NCBI GenBank assembly: GCA_017407225.1
Contig: JAFQWY010000305.1
Location: 1 to 32,390 of the forward strand
From: Clostridia bacterium
GTDB taxonomy: Bacteria > Bacillota > Clostridia > Oscillospirales > CAG-272
Direction: 5' to 3'
DNA: 32,390 nucleotides
Position 1 is the first letter of the stretch. Every line of letters starts with the position of its first letter. The notes under the pieces were generated by a model. The model worked only from the letters and a program-made list of their open reading frames with translations, made no database searches and was not told the DNA's origin. Shown in pieces: positions 16,006-23,792 of the stretch. Both the position numbers and the translations under genes were made by a program.

Positions 16006-17445
16006 TCATTGAAACCGGAATGAATACAGGTCTGCGTCCTCCAGTTCAAAGCGGATACGGACAGTTCTGCCGTTCAAAAGGTCAAGCGGCTTCTCAAAGT
16101 CCACGGGACGTGCCGCAGAATCCCCGAACAGAATTCCACTGTCGTAACCGTCCATGGCATTCCCGCCTTCATCGCAGATCAGAATCCGTACACTTCCAAG
16201 AGAAGATGTTGCAAAATTGATTTCCAGAGAATTCCCTTCAAATGTCAGGGGGACGGTTGTCACCGATCCTCCGCTGCCGCCGCTGTGCCACGAATAGAAT
16301 CCGTCCAGACGAACGGTATAACGGACAATCCTGTGACCGGATGCATGCCATCCCTCAGGACGATAGAGAGAAATCTCCTTCACATCCCCATCCCAGTCGG
16401 AGTCGGTCTCCACAATGTCATATGCGGGATAACAATCCATATACGCCCAGTTGTCATGACGTTCCATTCCCGTGGTCATGTATGCACCGTTCCATTTATC
16501 GAAATTCAGACCGTCATGGGAGGTCATAATGCCGGTATCATTGAATACAGTACCGATTCTGCTTCCGGCATCTATGAATTTCTTTCTCTGTCCGTTCCAT
16601 CCCGGAAGATACTTATAATTCTGATTCTGGTCCGGTCTGTTGTTGTACCGGGTAGGAAGGCCGAGATAGATGTCTGCACGTTTATACCGGAAAATCATCC
16701 CGGTATAAAGCTGGGTATGAATGTCCCCGTCCGAAAAACGGATCATCTCCGGCTTCGTCCAATGGATGAAATCTTTGGATCTGGTCAGCCGGACATCCCG
16801 ATAGGCATGCTTCATCACTTCCTCGGAGGGGATATACTGCATCTGTGAACCGTCCGCCCGATGAAAATCCCGGATGTACATTTTGTATTCCTCTGCGGCT
16901 TCATCCCAGAACAGGATGTTATAGGAATCGAACACCCCGGGCACATCCAGTGCACCCACTTTTTCAAAATGAATTCCGTCAGCACTCTTATAGTACAGCA
17001 GCTTCATGACGGAGCCGCCTGAATCCTGCGACAGTGCCTTGAACTTTTCATCCTCCGGACAGTCCGGATTTTCATCGTAGAATACGGAAAAATTGTCAAC
17101 GACACGGTTTTCCTGAAAATAGATATTGTTGTCCGTACTGCCTCCGAACTCGTGCATTCCCAGCGAAGGATGCGTAAAGGTTTTGCCGTCCCTGCTTTCC
17201 GCATAACAGAACCGGTTCTTGTAGGTTGAGAAAAAATCCTTTTCTCTCGCACGATAGTACAGGCGGTACATATCGCCGATTTTCAGAATTCCCAGATATC
17301 CTGTTTCATACTCCCACGGTTCTGTGCATTCCAGTGCAATGTTTTTCCGTACCGGCCTATGAATCTCCAGCTTCACATTTTCGATCCGGTCTGCAATGTG
17401 CATATCCCAGCACACTTCCCTGTTCTTCAGAATGTATCCCTTCAT
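16006..17445 (-). CDS. Five-bladed beta-propeller glycosidase-like protein (GH32/GH43 superfamily)
   Basis: A 479-residue protein. The first about 370 residues carry repeated blade phrases of the GH32/43/68 propeller type (SRDGKTF, SADGIHF, SKDFIHW, SHDGLNF), and the rest looks like a C-terminal beta-sandwich. Residues near the start (WDMHIADRIEN) and acidic motifs (FYDENPDC, MYIRDFHRADG) could supply catalytic groups, but I cannot assign a numbered family. No signal peptide. GGAG lies about eight bases before the ATG, and a promoter lies 36 bp upstream, back-to-back with that of the URO-D gene. It is probably a glycan-active hydrolase or phosphorylase acting in the cytoplasm. Confidence 0.75.
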   Translation of the reverse strand: MKGYILKNREVCWDMHIADRIENVKLEIHRPVRKNIALECTEPWEYETGYLGILKIGDMYRLYYRAREKDFFSTYKNRFCYAESRDGKTFTHPSLGMHEFGGSTDNNIYFQENRVVDNFSVFYDENPDCPEDEKFKALSQDSGGSVMKLLYYKSADGIHFEKVGALDVPGVFDSYNILFWDEAAEEYKMYIRDFHRADGSQMQYIPSEEVMKHAYRDVRLTRSKDFIHWTKPEMIRFSDGDIHTQLYTGMIFRYKRADIYLGLPTRYNNRPDQNQNYKYLPGWNGQRKKFIDAGSRIGTVFNDTGIMTSHDGLNFDKWNGAYMTTGMERHDNWAYMDCYPAYDIVETDSDWDGDVKEISLYRPEGWHASGHRIVRYTVRLDGFYSWHSGGSGGSVTTVPLTFEGNSLEINFATSSLGSVRILICDEGGNAMDGYDSGILFGDSAARPVDFEKPLDLLNGRTVRIRFELEDADLYSFRFQ

Positions 17446-17480
17446 ATCCGCTTCTCCGTTCAGAATGATTCATTACAGGT

Positions 17481-17509
17481 ATTTTATAGCCTGCTGATGT
17501 TTTTGTCAA
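17481..17509 (-). promoter_or_regulatory. Sigma-A promoter of the propeller glycosidase gene
   Basis: Minus strand TTGACA, 17 bases, TAAAAT, about 36 bases before the ATG. It is divergent from the promoter at 17562-17590. Confidence 0.75.
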
Positions 17510-17561
17510 GGGGTTGTTCGGGAAGAATGCAAAGAAATTCCTGCGTTTTTCATCGTTCTCA

Positions 17562-17590
17562 TTGACGTACAAATACTTTTGTGGTATAAA
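17562..17590 (+). promoter_or_regulatory. Sigma-A promoter of the URO-D-like gene
   Basis: TTGACG, 17 bases ending in TGTGG, TATAAA, about 30 bases before the ATG. Confidence 0.8.
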
Positions 17591-17619
17591 TATGACATAA
17601 GAACTGTTCGGAGGTTTAT

Positions 17620-18621
17620 ATGACAAAACGTGAACGTGTGATTGCAGCATTGAATTTCAGGAAGACGGATTATGCGCCCTACCAGATCAGCTTTACAGGA
17701 CAGATGCATCAGAAAATGGCAGAATACGCCGGCGAAGAGTTTTTCGGCCGCATCGACAACCATCTTTGTCAGGTCGATCTCAGCAAAGCACAGACAACGG
17801 TGGGACCGGAGCTTACCATGGACGAATACGGTGTGGTCTGGAACAAGTCCGGCGCCGACAAAGACATCGGTGTGATCGACTCCATTCTCCTGGAAGATAC
17901 GGATGATCTGGATGCATTTGAATTTCCGCCGGTGGATGAAGCATTCGTTCGTCATCAGATGGAACAGTTGGTATCCGAGGCCGGTGACCGGTTCCGGATT
18001 GCAGGAATCGGCTTCTCGCTGTTTGAACGTGCATGGACTCTGCGCGGTATGGAAAATCTCCTGTGCGACATGATGGCGGAGCCTGAGTTTGTCCACAAGC
18101 TTCTGAAAAAGATCACGGAACGGAATCTGAAAATCATTGACATTGCTCTGGAATATGATTTTGACGGGTTCTACTTCGGAGATGACTGGGGACAGCAGAG
18201 AGGCCTCATCATGGGTCCGAAGTGCTGGCGTGAATTCATCAAGCCCCGTCTTGCCGAACTGTACGGCAGAGTCCGCGGTGCAGGAAAATATGTGCTGCAG
18301 CATTCCTGCGGTGATATCCGGGAGATTATGGAGGATCTTTATGATATCGGACTGAACGCCTACAATACTTTCCAGCCGGAAATCTACGGATATGACTATG
18401 CGCCGAATCTGTATGGAAAAATCACAATCTGGGGCGGCATCAGCACCCAGCGGGATCTTCCCGTAAAGACACCGGAAGAAATCCGGCAGGTGACACGGGA
18501 TCTGCTTGCTGCTTTTCCCTGCGGCGGTCTGATTGCGGCTCCTACTCACGACATTCCCGGGGATGCCGTTCCCGAAAACGTGGAAGCCATGCTGGAAGTT
18601 CTGGAATCCCAGAAAAACTGA
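17620..18621 (+). CDS. URO-D / MtaA-CmuA-like methyltransferase family protein
   Basis: A 333-residue protein with the uroporphyrinogen decarboxylase fold (PF01208). This family includes the heme enzyme HemE and zinc-dependent methyltransferases working with corrinoid proteins. The start MTKRERVIAALNFRKTDYAP is typical of the methyltransferase-like branch. LQHSCGDI (226-233) holds the His-x-Cys zinc ligands of that branch, which true HemE lacks. FGDDWGQQRGLI (186-197) is another branch motif. No corrinoid protein or reactivase gene is near, so the methyl donor and acceptor are unknown. GGAGG sits five bases before the ATG, and the gene has its own promoter and terminator. Many gut Clostridia carry such orphan copies next to glycan genes. 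Confidence 0.88.
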   Translation: MTKRERVIAALNFRKTDYAPYQISFTGQMHQKMAEYAGEEFFGRIDNHLCQVDLSKAQTTVGPELTMDEYGVVWNKSGADKDIGVIDSILLEDTDDLDAFEFPPVDEAFVRHQMEQLVSEAGDRFRIAGIGFSLFERAWTLRGMENLLCDMMAEPEFVHKLLKKITERNLKIIDIALEYDFDGFYFGDDWGQQRGLIMGPKCWREFIKPRLAELYGRVRGAGKYVLQHSCGDIREIMEDLYDIGLNAYNTFQPEIYGYDYAPNLYGKITIWGGISTQRDLPVKTPEEIRQVTRDLLAAFPCGGLIAAPTHDIPGDAVPENVEAMLEVLESQKN

Positions 18622-18648
18622 TTTCTCTCCGGATCCCGGATAACAGAA

Positions 18649-18690
18649 AAACAGCTCCTGACAGTTTTGATTGCTGTCGGGAGCTGTTTT
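18649..18690. terminator. Bidirectional terminator between URO-D-like and M50-like genes
   Basis: A 16-bp stem (18649-18664 with 18674-18689, one G.T pair) with a 9-base loop. T residues follow on both strands. It serves the converging genes. Confidence 0.88.
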
Positions 18691-18719
18691 GACTGAATCT
18701 GATTGCTTTTTTGTGTTTC

Positions 18720-19373
18720 TCAGGCTCTGTTCTGTTGATTCAGCTCATTCTGCAGATTCAGATATTCACTGTAGAAGAAACCGGATCTGCAGGACTCATC
18801 AAGGGGATATTCCGTTTTGTGTCCGTAAACATATGCTTCGTATGCATTCATATAAACGAAATAATTGGCTCTTTCCGTTTCACTGCCGTACAGTTTTCTG
18901 ACAATCCCGCTGTCATTGGTATACAGCGGAATCATATTGATAACCGCCTTGACAACACCGGTGTAGATCATGCTGAAAATCCAGATTCCATCCGCAAATC
19001 GCAGGATGTACAGGAATACGGCAGATACTGCCAGATTCATCACAATGCCGCCGAGATTGTACAGCAGACAATGGTTTTCTGTTGGCAGCATAATGCACTG
19101 GCAGGCATACCGATCGGTGACATACATTCTCAGCCTGCCGTTTTCCTCTCTGCCGATACCGATAACACCGAAAACAACAGAGAAGAAACGGTGCCCGCTG
19201 ATCAATCCGCCGAGCAGATGGCCGAGTTCATGAATCACTGTTTGAAGGCAGCCGCTCAGAAATCCAACCGCTGCATCAAGAATCACATTGCCCGATCCGA
19301 ACCATACGGATGTCAGAATGAAGAATAATACTATCTTCAGAGACTGCAGTATGGTTTTTGTTGTTTTTTCCAT
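18720..19373 (-). CDS. M50-like (site-2 protease family) membrane metallopeptidase
   Basis: A 217-residue polytopic protein. TVIHELGHLLGG (45-56) in a hydrophobic helix is the HExxH zinc motif, and MIPLYTNDSGI near 155-165 resembles the second S2P motif supplying an Asp ligand. It may cut membrane-embedded substrates. I chose the Met giving MEKTTKTILQ: the longer frame starts inside the terminator stem at 19387-19424. Neither start has a good Shine-Dalgarno site. It is the first gene after the GTPase operon on the same strand, 60 bp past its stop, so expression may need read-through. A non-proteolytic homologue is possible. Confidence 0.75.
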   Translation of the reverse strand: MEKTTKTILQSLKIVLFFILTSVWFGSGNVILDAAVGFLSGCLQTVIHELGHLLGGLISGHRFFSVVFGVIGIGREENGRLRMYVTDRYACQCIMLPTENHCLLYNLGGIVMNLAVSAVFLYILRFADGIWIFSMIYTGVVKAVINMIPLYTNDSGIVRKLYGSETERANYFVYMNAYEAYVYGHKTEYPLDESCRSGFFYSEYLNLQNELNQQNRA

Positions 19374-19386
19374 GTTTAATAAGGAC

Positions 19387-19424
19387 AAAATGAGACCGCA
19401 GTCCACAAGCCGCGATCTCATTTT
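19387..19424 (-). terminator. Terminator at the end of the Hsp70-GTPase operon
   Basis: AAAATGAGA pairs with TCTCATTTT (9 bp), continuing after one mismatch into CGC/GCG. It lies between the GTPase stop (19434) and the M50-like start (19373). The T run is four long on the minus strand and six on the plus strand, so termination towards the M50 gene may be partial. Confidence 0.68.
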
Positions 19425-19433
19425 TTGTTCAGA

Positions 19434-20837
19434 TCAAGAATCGAGTTTGATACTGCCGTCCACTTTGTTGAGAATCCAAAGCAGAGGATCAATTACATTC
19501 TTGCCTTCGTAAGGAACACCTTCCTTATTATGACCGAGAGCACTGCTGGTAAAATAACGTACCTGCTTGAACTTGGAAGAAGCAGAGCGGACGAAGTTAC
19601 CTGCTTCGTAGGTCTCAAGGAAGTTTTTGCATACGGCATTCTTTGCATCGGCAAAGGTTTTGCATTCTTCGGGATGAGCCTGAAGATAAGCCTGAGCAGC
19701 ATCGTCGCCAATAAGTGCTTCCAGACCGGGAATATCCATCTTATTGATGACAACCGCAAGATTCAGTTTAAGAACATCCTTTGCGGAAAGCCCGAACATC
19801 TTCTCAAGGTTGATCAGCATGATATTCAGTATTTCATCGAAATCCTTGGTGCTGACACCATAAGAATTGATGTTGATCTTATCTTCCACTTCCATAGCAT
19901 AACGAGCAATGGAAAGAGGGTCAATGAGGAAGATGAAGCCATCGGCATAATTGTACGCGTTATTGCGCTGAATGTCACCGCTGGAGGAGAACATTTCACC
20001 TGCAATATCGTAAACGTAAATACGTCTGCCGATCTTTTCATTGGGCATGGTCAGCATCAGCTGATATGCTGTCAGAGCATCCGATTCTGTCTTCAAAGGA
20101 CGAACACCTTTTTTCAGGGCAGAACTTGTTGCCTTGAATGCTTTTTCGTCATCCTCGGAAATAAAGGAGACTTCCCATCCCTTCTGAGGTGCGACCGTGC
20201 TGATCATCTGTTCAATTGCCATATTGATATAACAGGTCTTACCGACAGAAGGACCGCCGATAACGGGAATTGCATACTGCTTGCTTGCGGTATTGCCGGA
20301 AAGAGAGAATCCGCATTCAGGGCAATATGCCTGCAGATCACCGCGGCCATTCATGAAAGTAGTGGGAATCTTGCAGCCGCAGTTGCAGGTACGGTGCAGA
20401 ATACCGTACTTACCGGGGACCAGCTTGGTGTGCATCACATGGCACTGAGGACATTCATAGGTAGGAATCAGGAAGGATGCCTGACAGTTTGGATTCGGAC
20501 AGGCATTTTTGATTTTATTGATAAAGATATAAATTCTGTCGATCAGCCATACAATACTGAAGCCCAGATAAATGGCACAGAAGAATGTCAGCAGAATCGA
20601 AATATGGAGAACCGAGGTAAAAATGGTAAGCATGCTGCCGAAAACATAAATACAGATAGCAGCTACCAGATGAATACCGCCTCCCCAGGAAATAAAGCCA
20701 TCATCAGCAGCTTTGGACAATTCATCAGATGCGAAACCGATATTCCGGACCCATGCACCTTTAATGGTATTGCCGAGGTCGCGATAACCTTTCCCGAAGA
20801 AATAACTTACTTTTGCCGGCTGAGGAATAGATGCCAA
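19434..20837 (-). CDS. Membrane-anchored zinc-ribbon GTPase of the double-GTPase (DO-GTPase) type
   Basis: I favour a TTG start at 20837: AAGGAGG ends eight bases upstream, whereas the in-frame GTG at 20846 overlaps that site. The product has 467 residues. About 55-107 holds two membrane helices. About 113-177 has zinc-ribbon cysteines (CPNPNC, CPQC, CNCGC, CPECG). The P-loop GTPase domain follows: GGPSVGKT (194-201, Walker A), YDIAGE (276-281, switch II) and VINKMD (363-368, base recognition). The cytoplasmic GTPase would sit at the membrane. It ends in DPLLWIL, matching DPFLWIL at the end of the other GTPase here. Architecture and the GAP1-like neighbour fit the DO-GTPase families; partner signalling is inferred. 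Confidence 0.85.
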   Translation of the reverse strand: MASIPQPAKVSYFFGKGYRDLGNTIKGAWVRNIGFASDELSKAADDGFISWGGGIHLVAAICIYVFGSMLTIFTSVLHISILLTFFCAIYLGFSIVWLIDRIYIFINKIKNACPNPNCQASFLIPTYECPQCHVMHTKLVPGKYGILHRTCNCGCKIPTTFMNGRGDLQAYCPECGFSLSGNTASKQYAIPVIGGPSVGKTCYINMAIEQMISTVAPQKGWEVSFISEDDEKAFKATSSALKKGVRPLKTESDALTAYQLMLTMPNEKIGRRIYVYDIAGEMFSSSGDIQRNNAYNYADGFIFLIDPLSIARYAMEVEDKININSYGVSTKDFDEILNIMLINLEKMFGLSAKDVLKLNLAVVINKMDIPGLEALIGDDAAQAYLQAHPEECKTFADAKNAVCKNFLETYEAGNFVRSASSKFKQVRYFTSSALGHNKEGVPYEGKNVIDPLLWILNKVDGSIKLDS

Positions 20838-20928
20838 AACCAGCACCTCCTTAATGTTGAACTATTAATAATGTCGGATCAATGAAATCCACTTCTGTCA
20901 GCGGATTCATCAACTGGGTGTGACAGAA

Positions 20929-20955
20929 TCCGGAGAACGGATACCGCTCTCCGGA
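20929..20955 (-). promoter_or_regulatory. Intra-operon hairpin without a T run
   Basis: TCCGGAGAGCGG and CCGTTCTCCGGA (minus strand) pair over 12 bp with one G.U pair and a three-base loop. It lies in the 137-bp gap between the 71-residue membrane gene and the anchored GTPase gene. With no T run it is more likely an mRNA processing or stability element than a terminator. Confidence 0.65.
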
Positions 20956-20974
20956 GCCGTCGTTTCAGAAAGCG

Positions 20975-21190
20975 TTAAGCTGCCTGAGGAACCATATTGC
21001 TGTCAATCACGTTTTCCTTAAAGGAAGAGAAGTAACTGCGCAGCGCGTAGAAAGCTCCCACCAGGCTGCCGACTGTACAGATGAACATAACGATCATCAT
21101 AACAATTGCGATAACGATCATTACACCGATCAGCCAGCCTACCAGAGCGTCGTCGCTGTCTCTGCCGACAACATTTCTGTTTCTTGCCAT
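20975..21190 (-). CDS. 71-residue single-pass or hairpin membrane protein
   Basis: A small protein with a charged start (MARNRNVVGRDSDD), a long hydrophobic stretch at about 18-50 with a Gly/Ala second half, and a soluble tail. AAAGGAGGG precedes the ATG at good spacing, so it is translated. It lies between the GAP1-like gene and the anchored GTPase gene. I know no family for it. It may anchor or adapt the GAP1-like protein or the GTPase at the membrane. Confidence 0.78.
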   Translation of the reverse strand: MARNRNVVGRDSDDALVGWLIGVMIVIAIVMMIVMFICTVGSLVGAFYALRSYFSSFKENVIDSNMVPQAA

Positions 21191-21236
21191 ATGTATACCC
21201 TCCTTTCAGAAATACTATATTCCAAGAAATGATGGG

Positions 21237-23780
21237 TCATTTCTTTTTGAATAAGCTGCTTAACTTGGCACCGAGACCTTCTTTTTCGTTGATTCTATCA
21301 AAGAAATCGGTATGTCTGTTCTTACAGTTTTTCAGTGACATGGCTTTGATATTGCCTGTTTCAATATCTTCGAGTTTTCTGAAATATTTACTGTACTCCT
21401 TATAAAGTTCATCCGCTTCTTTTTCACGGCCGCAGCCGTCAATCAGGTAAGTGCAGACAATAACATTCAATTTTTCCCACTCAATACCGCCTTTTCTGCC
21501 GGTCTTTTTCAGGTAATCGATGAGCATATCGGTAAAGTAGCCGAAAAACCTGCTGTGATACAGCATATGGCACACAGCTCTCAGATCATCCGCCGAGACG
21601 GACGCCAGAATCAGATTGACGAACGCTTCATCCACAAGTTCCTGATAATCCTTCTTCTCGAAAGATTCGGCACTGATACTCACTTCCGGAGGAATCATAC
21701 TCGGCTTCAGGCTGTTGTTTTTCAGTTCAAGCAGGAACGCAGCTGCACGTACTTTATCGCACTCCAGACCCAATCCGGCCTGCTGCGCCAGCGAAAGAAT
21801 CTTTGTGAAAACGATTTTTCTCTGATTTTTCAGTTTTTTCAGAGGAATCGCCTGAACGGTACCGAGCATCAGGCGGATGGTTTCCTGATTTGAAATGTTG
21901 GTGGCAGGAATCGTTTCGAGAACCTGAATCACAAACTCGTCAGGATCTCCGCGCCGGATGCCGGCAGAAATCATATCACCGATATCCACGTGATCCAGCT
22001 GAGAATTCCGTGCAAACTGGGATTTATAGATACTCCAGAAGATTTTTTCAGGATGTGCGGATTCCTGAATATACATTGCGTTCAGATACACAGCAAATTT
22101 GCTGGTCTGCAGATTATTCAGAACGCTGCTCAGGATTCTGTCACTGATTGCTTCGGGGAGGCCGCTGAGCATTTTTCCGAACGCCGGTCCGCCCTCACGA
22201 AGCTTCCCTTCCGGGTACTTGGTCAGGAACATAATTATGACATCGGTAAGCAGATCCGCATGATTCCTGATGCCTTCCAGGATGAAGATTACCGTATTGG
22301 TACTGTCATCAAGTCTTGCAAGACCGGAAAAAACTGTCTGCAGGATTGTGGATGCATTCCGTACGGTCTGCATACCGTCGGGAAAATCATAATACCGCAG
22401 GATGAACTGTGCCCAGAAACTGTTGACATGCAACTTGTTGTTTTCAGCTAAAAGTGTCCTGATCTTCGCCGTGCAGTCATCGGATTCCAGATACTTAAGA
22501 AAACTGCGGAAGCCGTCCTGTGACGCGCTGACAGTTTCAGTCAGATCCAAAATCTGTCTGCAGCATTCTTCAGAATTTCGTACAGAGTATTCATAGAGTG
22601 CATTTTCATACAATTCATGAATCGAATATACCATGAATCCGGTATGTGCGTAGAGGAACGGGAAAAGAAGTCCGTATGTTTCAAGGGAGAACAACCCCCA
22701 GGTATCCGCAGCCTCCAGAATCTGTGCACCGACTTCATTTCGGAAAACATCATCGCCATAGGAATTGCAGAACCGAAGCATCTGCTGCATACTTCTGTCG
22801 TCGGGTGTAATCTGCTCCTGTCTGATCAGACGGTATGCATCATATGCTGCCAGAAGTTCACTGCCGAACCCGGTATACCCGATCCGATCCAGGTAACCGC
22901 ACCATTCATCCAGACTCATGGGATCAAAGGAACAATAATTGGCGAGCATCTTTGCAAGATCGGATACTTCAATACTTTCCGTAAAATGTCCGCCTATGAA
23001 ATCCGCTACCACATTGCCCGCACTGTGGGCTCCGGAAGCATAATTGTAACCATACTCCCCGGAACGGACACCGCAGCATGCAAATCTGATCAGGCAGGTT
23101 CTGTCGTCAAATCTTTTATAGTTTCCGATATATGTGCTGAAAGTCAGATTCTTTGCAACAGTCAGCGGGAACACTCTCTGAAGAGAAGCGAACCACATGA
23201 CAAGGTTTTCCCTTGTATCGTTGATGAACATAACTTCATCGTGATCCACCGCATACATCAGGGCAGAAATCAGGTAGGCAAATTCGTTTTCCTTACCGGA
23301 AAGAAACATTACAATCTGTTCATCATTGACCGCATTGCCCCAATCTGTAATCTCGAGCTTTGGAAGCGGAGGCACAGGAGAAGGTGCGTTCAGCTCCTCT
23401 TCGGTCAGAAAAGTGCGGATACAGTCTTCCGCAAACAATTCGGCAGGATAGACATCAAGTTCACCCGGATCAAACACCAGAGCACTGATGATATAATTTC
23501 CGAAACGGCCGGAATAATCCATACCGAGATAGGTTGACTGAGCGACACATTCGCGGCCGCTGGACAGACGGAAATAAGAGAATGCGAAGGGGAAATCATT
23601 CAGGATTTCTTCAGCGGACGGCATGGGATTCAGATCTCCGGGCACAACATACTTCATTGAGTAACGGATTTCATCGCTTTCCGTTTCCGTGATATCGGTG
23701 GATTTGAAATACACCATGAACCCTTTATCGGTGGAGTCTCCGTTCTTCCACGATGTGTAGATATATTGTGATGCTATCAT
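21237..23780 (-). CDS. GAP1-like GTPase-associated protein
   Basis: An 847-residue soluble protein. The first about 140 residues (QYIYTSWKNG near 5-14, then DYSGRFGNYIISALVF at 88-103) match what I remember of the GAP1-N2 domain. A mixed middle and a long alpha-helical C-terminal half fit GAP1-M and GAP1-C. In bacterial conflict-type operons such proteins travel with paired GTPases and are thought to transmit or regulate their state; no enzymatic motif is visible. AGGAGG precedes the ATG. It lies 12 bp after one GTPase gene and, across the small membrane gene, before the other, the expected context. The domain name is from recall and should be checked with a profile search. Confidence 0.78.
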   Translation of the reverse strand: MIASQYIYTSWKNGDSTDKGFMVYFKSTDITETESDEIRYSMKYVVPGDLNPMPSAEEILNDFPFAFSYFRLSSGRECVAQSTYLGMDYSGRFGNYIISALVFDPGELDVYPAELFAEDCIRTFLTEEELNAPSPVPPLPKLEITDWGNAVNDEQIVMFLSGKENEFAYLISALMYAVDHDEVMFINDTRENLVMWFASLQRVFPLTVAKNLTFSTYIGNYKRFDDRTCLIRFACCGVRSGEYGYNYASGAHSAGNVVADFIGGHFTESIEVSDLAKMLANYCSFDPMSLDEWCGYLDRIGYTGFGSELLAAYDAYRLIRQEQITPDDRSMQQMLRFCNSYGDDVFRNEVGAQILEAADTWGLFSLETYGLLFPFLYAHTGFMVYSIHELYENALYEYSVRNSEECCRQILDLTETVSASQDGFRSFLKYLESDDCTAKIRTLLAENNKLHVNSFWAQFILRYYDFPDGMQTVRNASTILQTVFSGLARLDDSTNTVIFILEGIRNHADLLTDVIIMFLTKYPEGKLREGGPAFGKMLSGLPEAISDRILSSVLNNLQTSKFAVYLNAMYIQESAHPEKIFWSIYKSQFARNSQLDHVDIGDMISAGIRRGDPDEFVIQVLETIPATNISNQETIRLMLGTVQAIPLKKLKNQRKIVFTKILSLAQQAGLGLECDKVRAAAFLLELKNNSLKPSMIPPEVSISAESFEKKDYQELVDEAFVNLILASVSADDLRAVCHMLYHSRFFGYFTDMLIDYLKKTGRKGGIEWEKLNVIVCTYLIDGCGREKEADELYKEYSKYFRKLEDIETGNIKAMSLKNCKNRHTDFFDRINEKEGLGAKLSSLFKKK

Positions 23781-23792
23781 AAAACCTCCTGT

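Noticed and set aside
19425-20885. Plus-strand frame of 486 codons over the anchored GTPase gene
   Set aside because: Antisense to a gene with intact GTPase motifs; no ribosome site.
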